In this document: piece by piece, positions 62,228 through 64,000 of the stretch
How the letters are laid out: every line of letters begins with the position of its first letter
Numbering within the stretch: position 1 is the stretch's first letter
Source of the DNA: Diadophis punctatus similis
Lineage: Eukaryota; Chordata; Lepidosauria; Squamata; Dipsadidae
Assembly: GCA_023053685.1 (NCBI GenBank)
Contig: JALIGW010000014.1
Location: forward strand, 18,693,308 to 18,757,307
Reading direction: 5' to 3'
Length of the DNA stretch: 64,000 nucleotides
The notes under the pieces: generated by a model
The model's database searches: none
The model's input: only the letters and a program-made list of their open reading frames with translations
What the model was told of the DNA's origin: nothing
Position numbers and translations under genes: made by a program

Positions 62228-62807
62228 ATTCATTCTTCAGTCTCCATCATATTTAATTTATCTTTCTTCAAGTCCATCATCATTCTAATTTTTTTATTTT
62301 GAGCATCCATATGTAATTGTTTTTCTAATCTCCTGAATTCTTCTTCCAATTGTTTTTTAATATCTCTTCTTTGTTTATTTCTTTTACTCATATACGTCAT
62401 TACTAAGCCTCTTAAATATGCTTTTGCTGTCTCCAAAACGATTTCTAAAGTGGTGTCTGTCTTTTTATTTTCTTTAAAGAAAAAGCCATTTCTTTTTCTA
62501 CAAATTGTTGAAATTCTTTTTTTTTTTTTGTAGAATTTCTTGGTTCAAAGTACATCTCGCTCTTTTCCTTCTTCCTTTCCATTTAATCGTTATCGGGTAG
62601 TGGTCAGCCCAAATATTAGTTTCAACGTCTATATTTTGTATTCCGCTTAACAAGTCCTAAGACCTCCATAACATGTCTATTCGTGACAATGATGTATGTC
62701 AGGAAGAATAAAAAGTAAATTGTTTTTTATTTGGATATTTCTCTCTCTAAGCATCAAATAAGTTCAATTCCTCCACCATATTGAAAAATCATTTTGGTAA
62801 TAAGTTC
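62228..62807 (-). mobile_element. L1 ORF2 fragment, cassette 25
   Basis: 68-codon linker frame 62230-62436. Private AAAACGATTTC near 62436. ADHYP. T tract about 13. Confidence 0.85.
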
Positions 62808-64000
62808 CATTTAAGTTCCTTTTCCATGAGCTGCAGAAAGCGTTTGTCCTCTATTGACATGGCTAAGTCATTGTCCTCTTCGCTGGTCTGGAACACCGTC
62901 ACTCCCAGGACAGGGTTGACTTTTGAAGTCGCGAAGTGTTCTTGGCATGGCTTCAAGGGGGATGCTCTGCCGTTACTGAGAATGGTGGTCACAGAGAAAT
63001 CCCATAGCTCATGAGGATCGTTGAGGCTGATGCTAGGGAAGTTGTTAACGCATTCTATGAACCAGTATTCCATCAGCGTAGGTGCGCAATACAGACAATC
63101 CAGCGTCGCCCATGATAGCTTGAGGGTTTCGAGTGACTCGCCTATTTGGGACCAGTAGATCTCCTTTACTACTCTTGTTGATTGCAGTCCTAGCCATGCA
63201 AGTTCTTTGGATGGCAGCAACCATTCGCTGCTAATGGCATTTGAAAAGATATGCTTCCATAACAAGTATTCTATGGCCGGATTTGTGGATGGTACACTCC
63301 AAAGAATGGCAGGGACCAGCATTCTTCATCTATTCTCAGAGTTGGGGTAAGTTCAGCGTGTCCGTTCTGGATCATCTTGTCCATGAACTCCACCAGATGA
63401 GCTTTCATTCCGGGCTTCCTGTTCAAGAGCGTTCTCAGACTGAAGAGGCGAGAGAGAGCTTGCTCATGGTTATTAGGCAGGCGCTGTCCGGGTGTGCAAA
63501 GGGGCAGCGGTGCAACCCAGCTTCCGCTAGTGTCCCGTTTAAGTTCCTTTTCCATGAGCTGCAGAAAGCGTTTGCCCTCTATTGACATGGCTAAGTCATT
63601 GTCGTCTTTGCTGGTCTGGAACACCGTCGCTCCCAGGACAGGGATGTCTTTCGAAGTCGCGAAGTGTTCTTGGCATGGCTTCAAGGGGGATGCTCTGCCG
63701 TTACTGAGAATGGTGGTCGCAGTGAAATCCCATAGCTCGTAAGGATCGTTGAGGCTGCTTGGGAAGTTGTTAACGCGTTCTATGAACCAGTATTCCATCA
63801 GCGTAGGTGCGCCATACTGACAATCCAGCGTCGCCCATGATAGCTTGAGGGCTTCGAGTGGCTCGCCTATTTGGGACGCGTAGATCTCCTTTACTACTCT
63901 TTTAGATTGCGGTCCTAGCCATGCAAGTTCTTTGGATGGCAGCGACCATTCGCTGCTAATGGCATTTGAAAAGACGTGCTTCCATAACAAGTATTCTATG
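62808..64000 (-). mobile_element. BEL/Pao fragments W-P, cut by the window end
   Basis: W 62789-63322 (IGESLETL) and P 63271-63990 (NNFPSSLND, HPQIRP end). Resembles 11515-12754, so the array continues beyond 64000. Confidence 0.8.

Larger units (their letters stand above)
1..64000 (-). repeat. Tandem satellite array of fused BEL/Pao and L1 fragments
   Basis: The same 725-740 bp sequence recurs head to tail from the first base to the last, always in one orientation, interrupted at quantised intervals by a 580 bp AT-rich cassette. I count 25 cassettes and about 50 uninterrupted monomers. Landmarks recurring once per monomer are a PstI site (CTGCAG) in the pol part, lost in a few copies, a GTTAAC site and, in most copies, an AGATCT site in the gag part. 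Translation on the minus strand gives retrotransposon protein fragments. The plus strand gives only overlapping shadow frames. No unique sequence longer than a few tens of bases is visible, so both ends of the array lie outside the window. Confidence 0.95.

Noticed and set aside
1..64000. A giant tandem-repeat protein reading through monomers
   Set aside because: Monomer steps of 725, 739 and 740 bp are not multiples of three, and most units end in a stop just after HPQIRP, so the frame cannot run on.
1..64000. CRISPR array or bacterial repeat system
   Set aside because: Repeats are 0.7 kb and contiguous, without short spacers, and encode eukaryotic retrotransposon fragments.
1..64000. Functional BEL/Pao or L1 element
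   Set aside because: No LTRs, primer-binding site, protease, RT catalytic motif, RNase H, integrase, L1 ORF1 or L1 RT is visible anywhere in the window.

Overview
The whole 64 kb is one tandem-repeat array. I find no host gene, RNA gene or unique flanking DNA at either end. Everything recognisable lies on the minus strand and comes from two retrotransposons. (1) A monomer of about 725-740 bp translates to a BEL/Pao-type LTR-retrotransposon fragment in which a piece of gag (the DUF1759-like region) is fused directly to the piece of pol just before the reverse transcriptase. (2) A cassette of about 580 bp translates to an L1-type non-LTR retrotransposon ORF2 fragment: the end of the AP-endonuclease domain plus the helical linker after it. 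The cassette replaces about 0.3 kb of one monomer and makes a composite unit of roughly 1 kb. LTRs, aspartic protease, RT catalytic core, RNase H, integrase, L1 ORF1 and L1 RT are all absent, so nothing here is autonomous. BEL/Pao is not known from mammals, and L1-type elements are abundant in vertebrates, so a fish or amphibian genome is the best guess (inference, moderate to low confidence). The sequence looks like satellite, possibly pericentromeric, heterochromatin.

Layout. There are 25 L1 cassettes. Distances between neighbouring cassettes take only four values (about 1.72, 2.45, 3.19 and 3.92 kb): one composite unit of about 1 kb plus 1, 2, 3 or 4 full monomers. Higher-order repeats (HORs) are superimposed. 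HOR-A has a 4930 bp period and about two copies (1-9.7 kb). A mixed segment covers 9.2-15.8 kb. HOR-B has a 3192 bp period and four nearly identical copies (15.8-28.6 kb). Three related segments of about 6.6 kb cover 28.6-48.5 kb. HOR-C has a 5631 bp period, two full copies and one shortened copy (46.8-62.2 kb). The last 1.8 kb begins another block.

Monomer classes used below, in plus-strand order after a cassette: W (pol side fused to the cassette, gag with AWLGLQST), P (gag with NNFPRSLND, pol with TPGQRLPNN), G (gag with GHMIEWLGPQST) and K (gag side running into the next cassette through CKSSKRVVKE). HOR-B is L1-W-P-G-K.

How it works. The units do not cooperate as genes. The array evolves by unequal exchange: chimeric monomers, loss and gain of whole monomers, and private mutations shared by distant copies are all visible. 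Plus-strand reading frames are antisense shadows. Monomer lengths are not multiples of three, so the frame changes at each unit boundary and no giant repeat protein is encoded.
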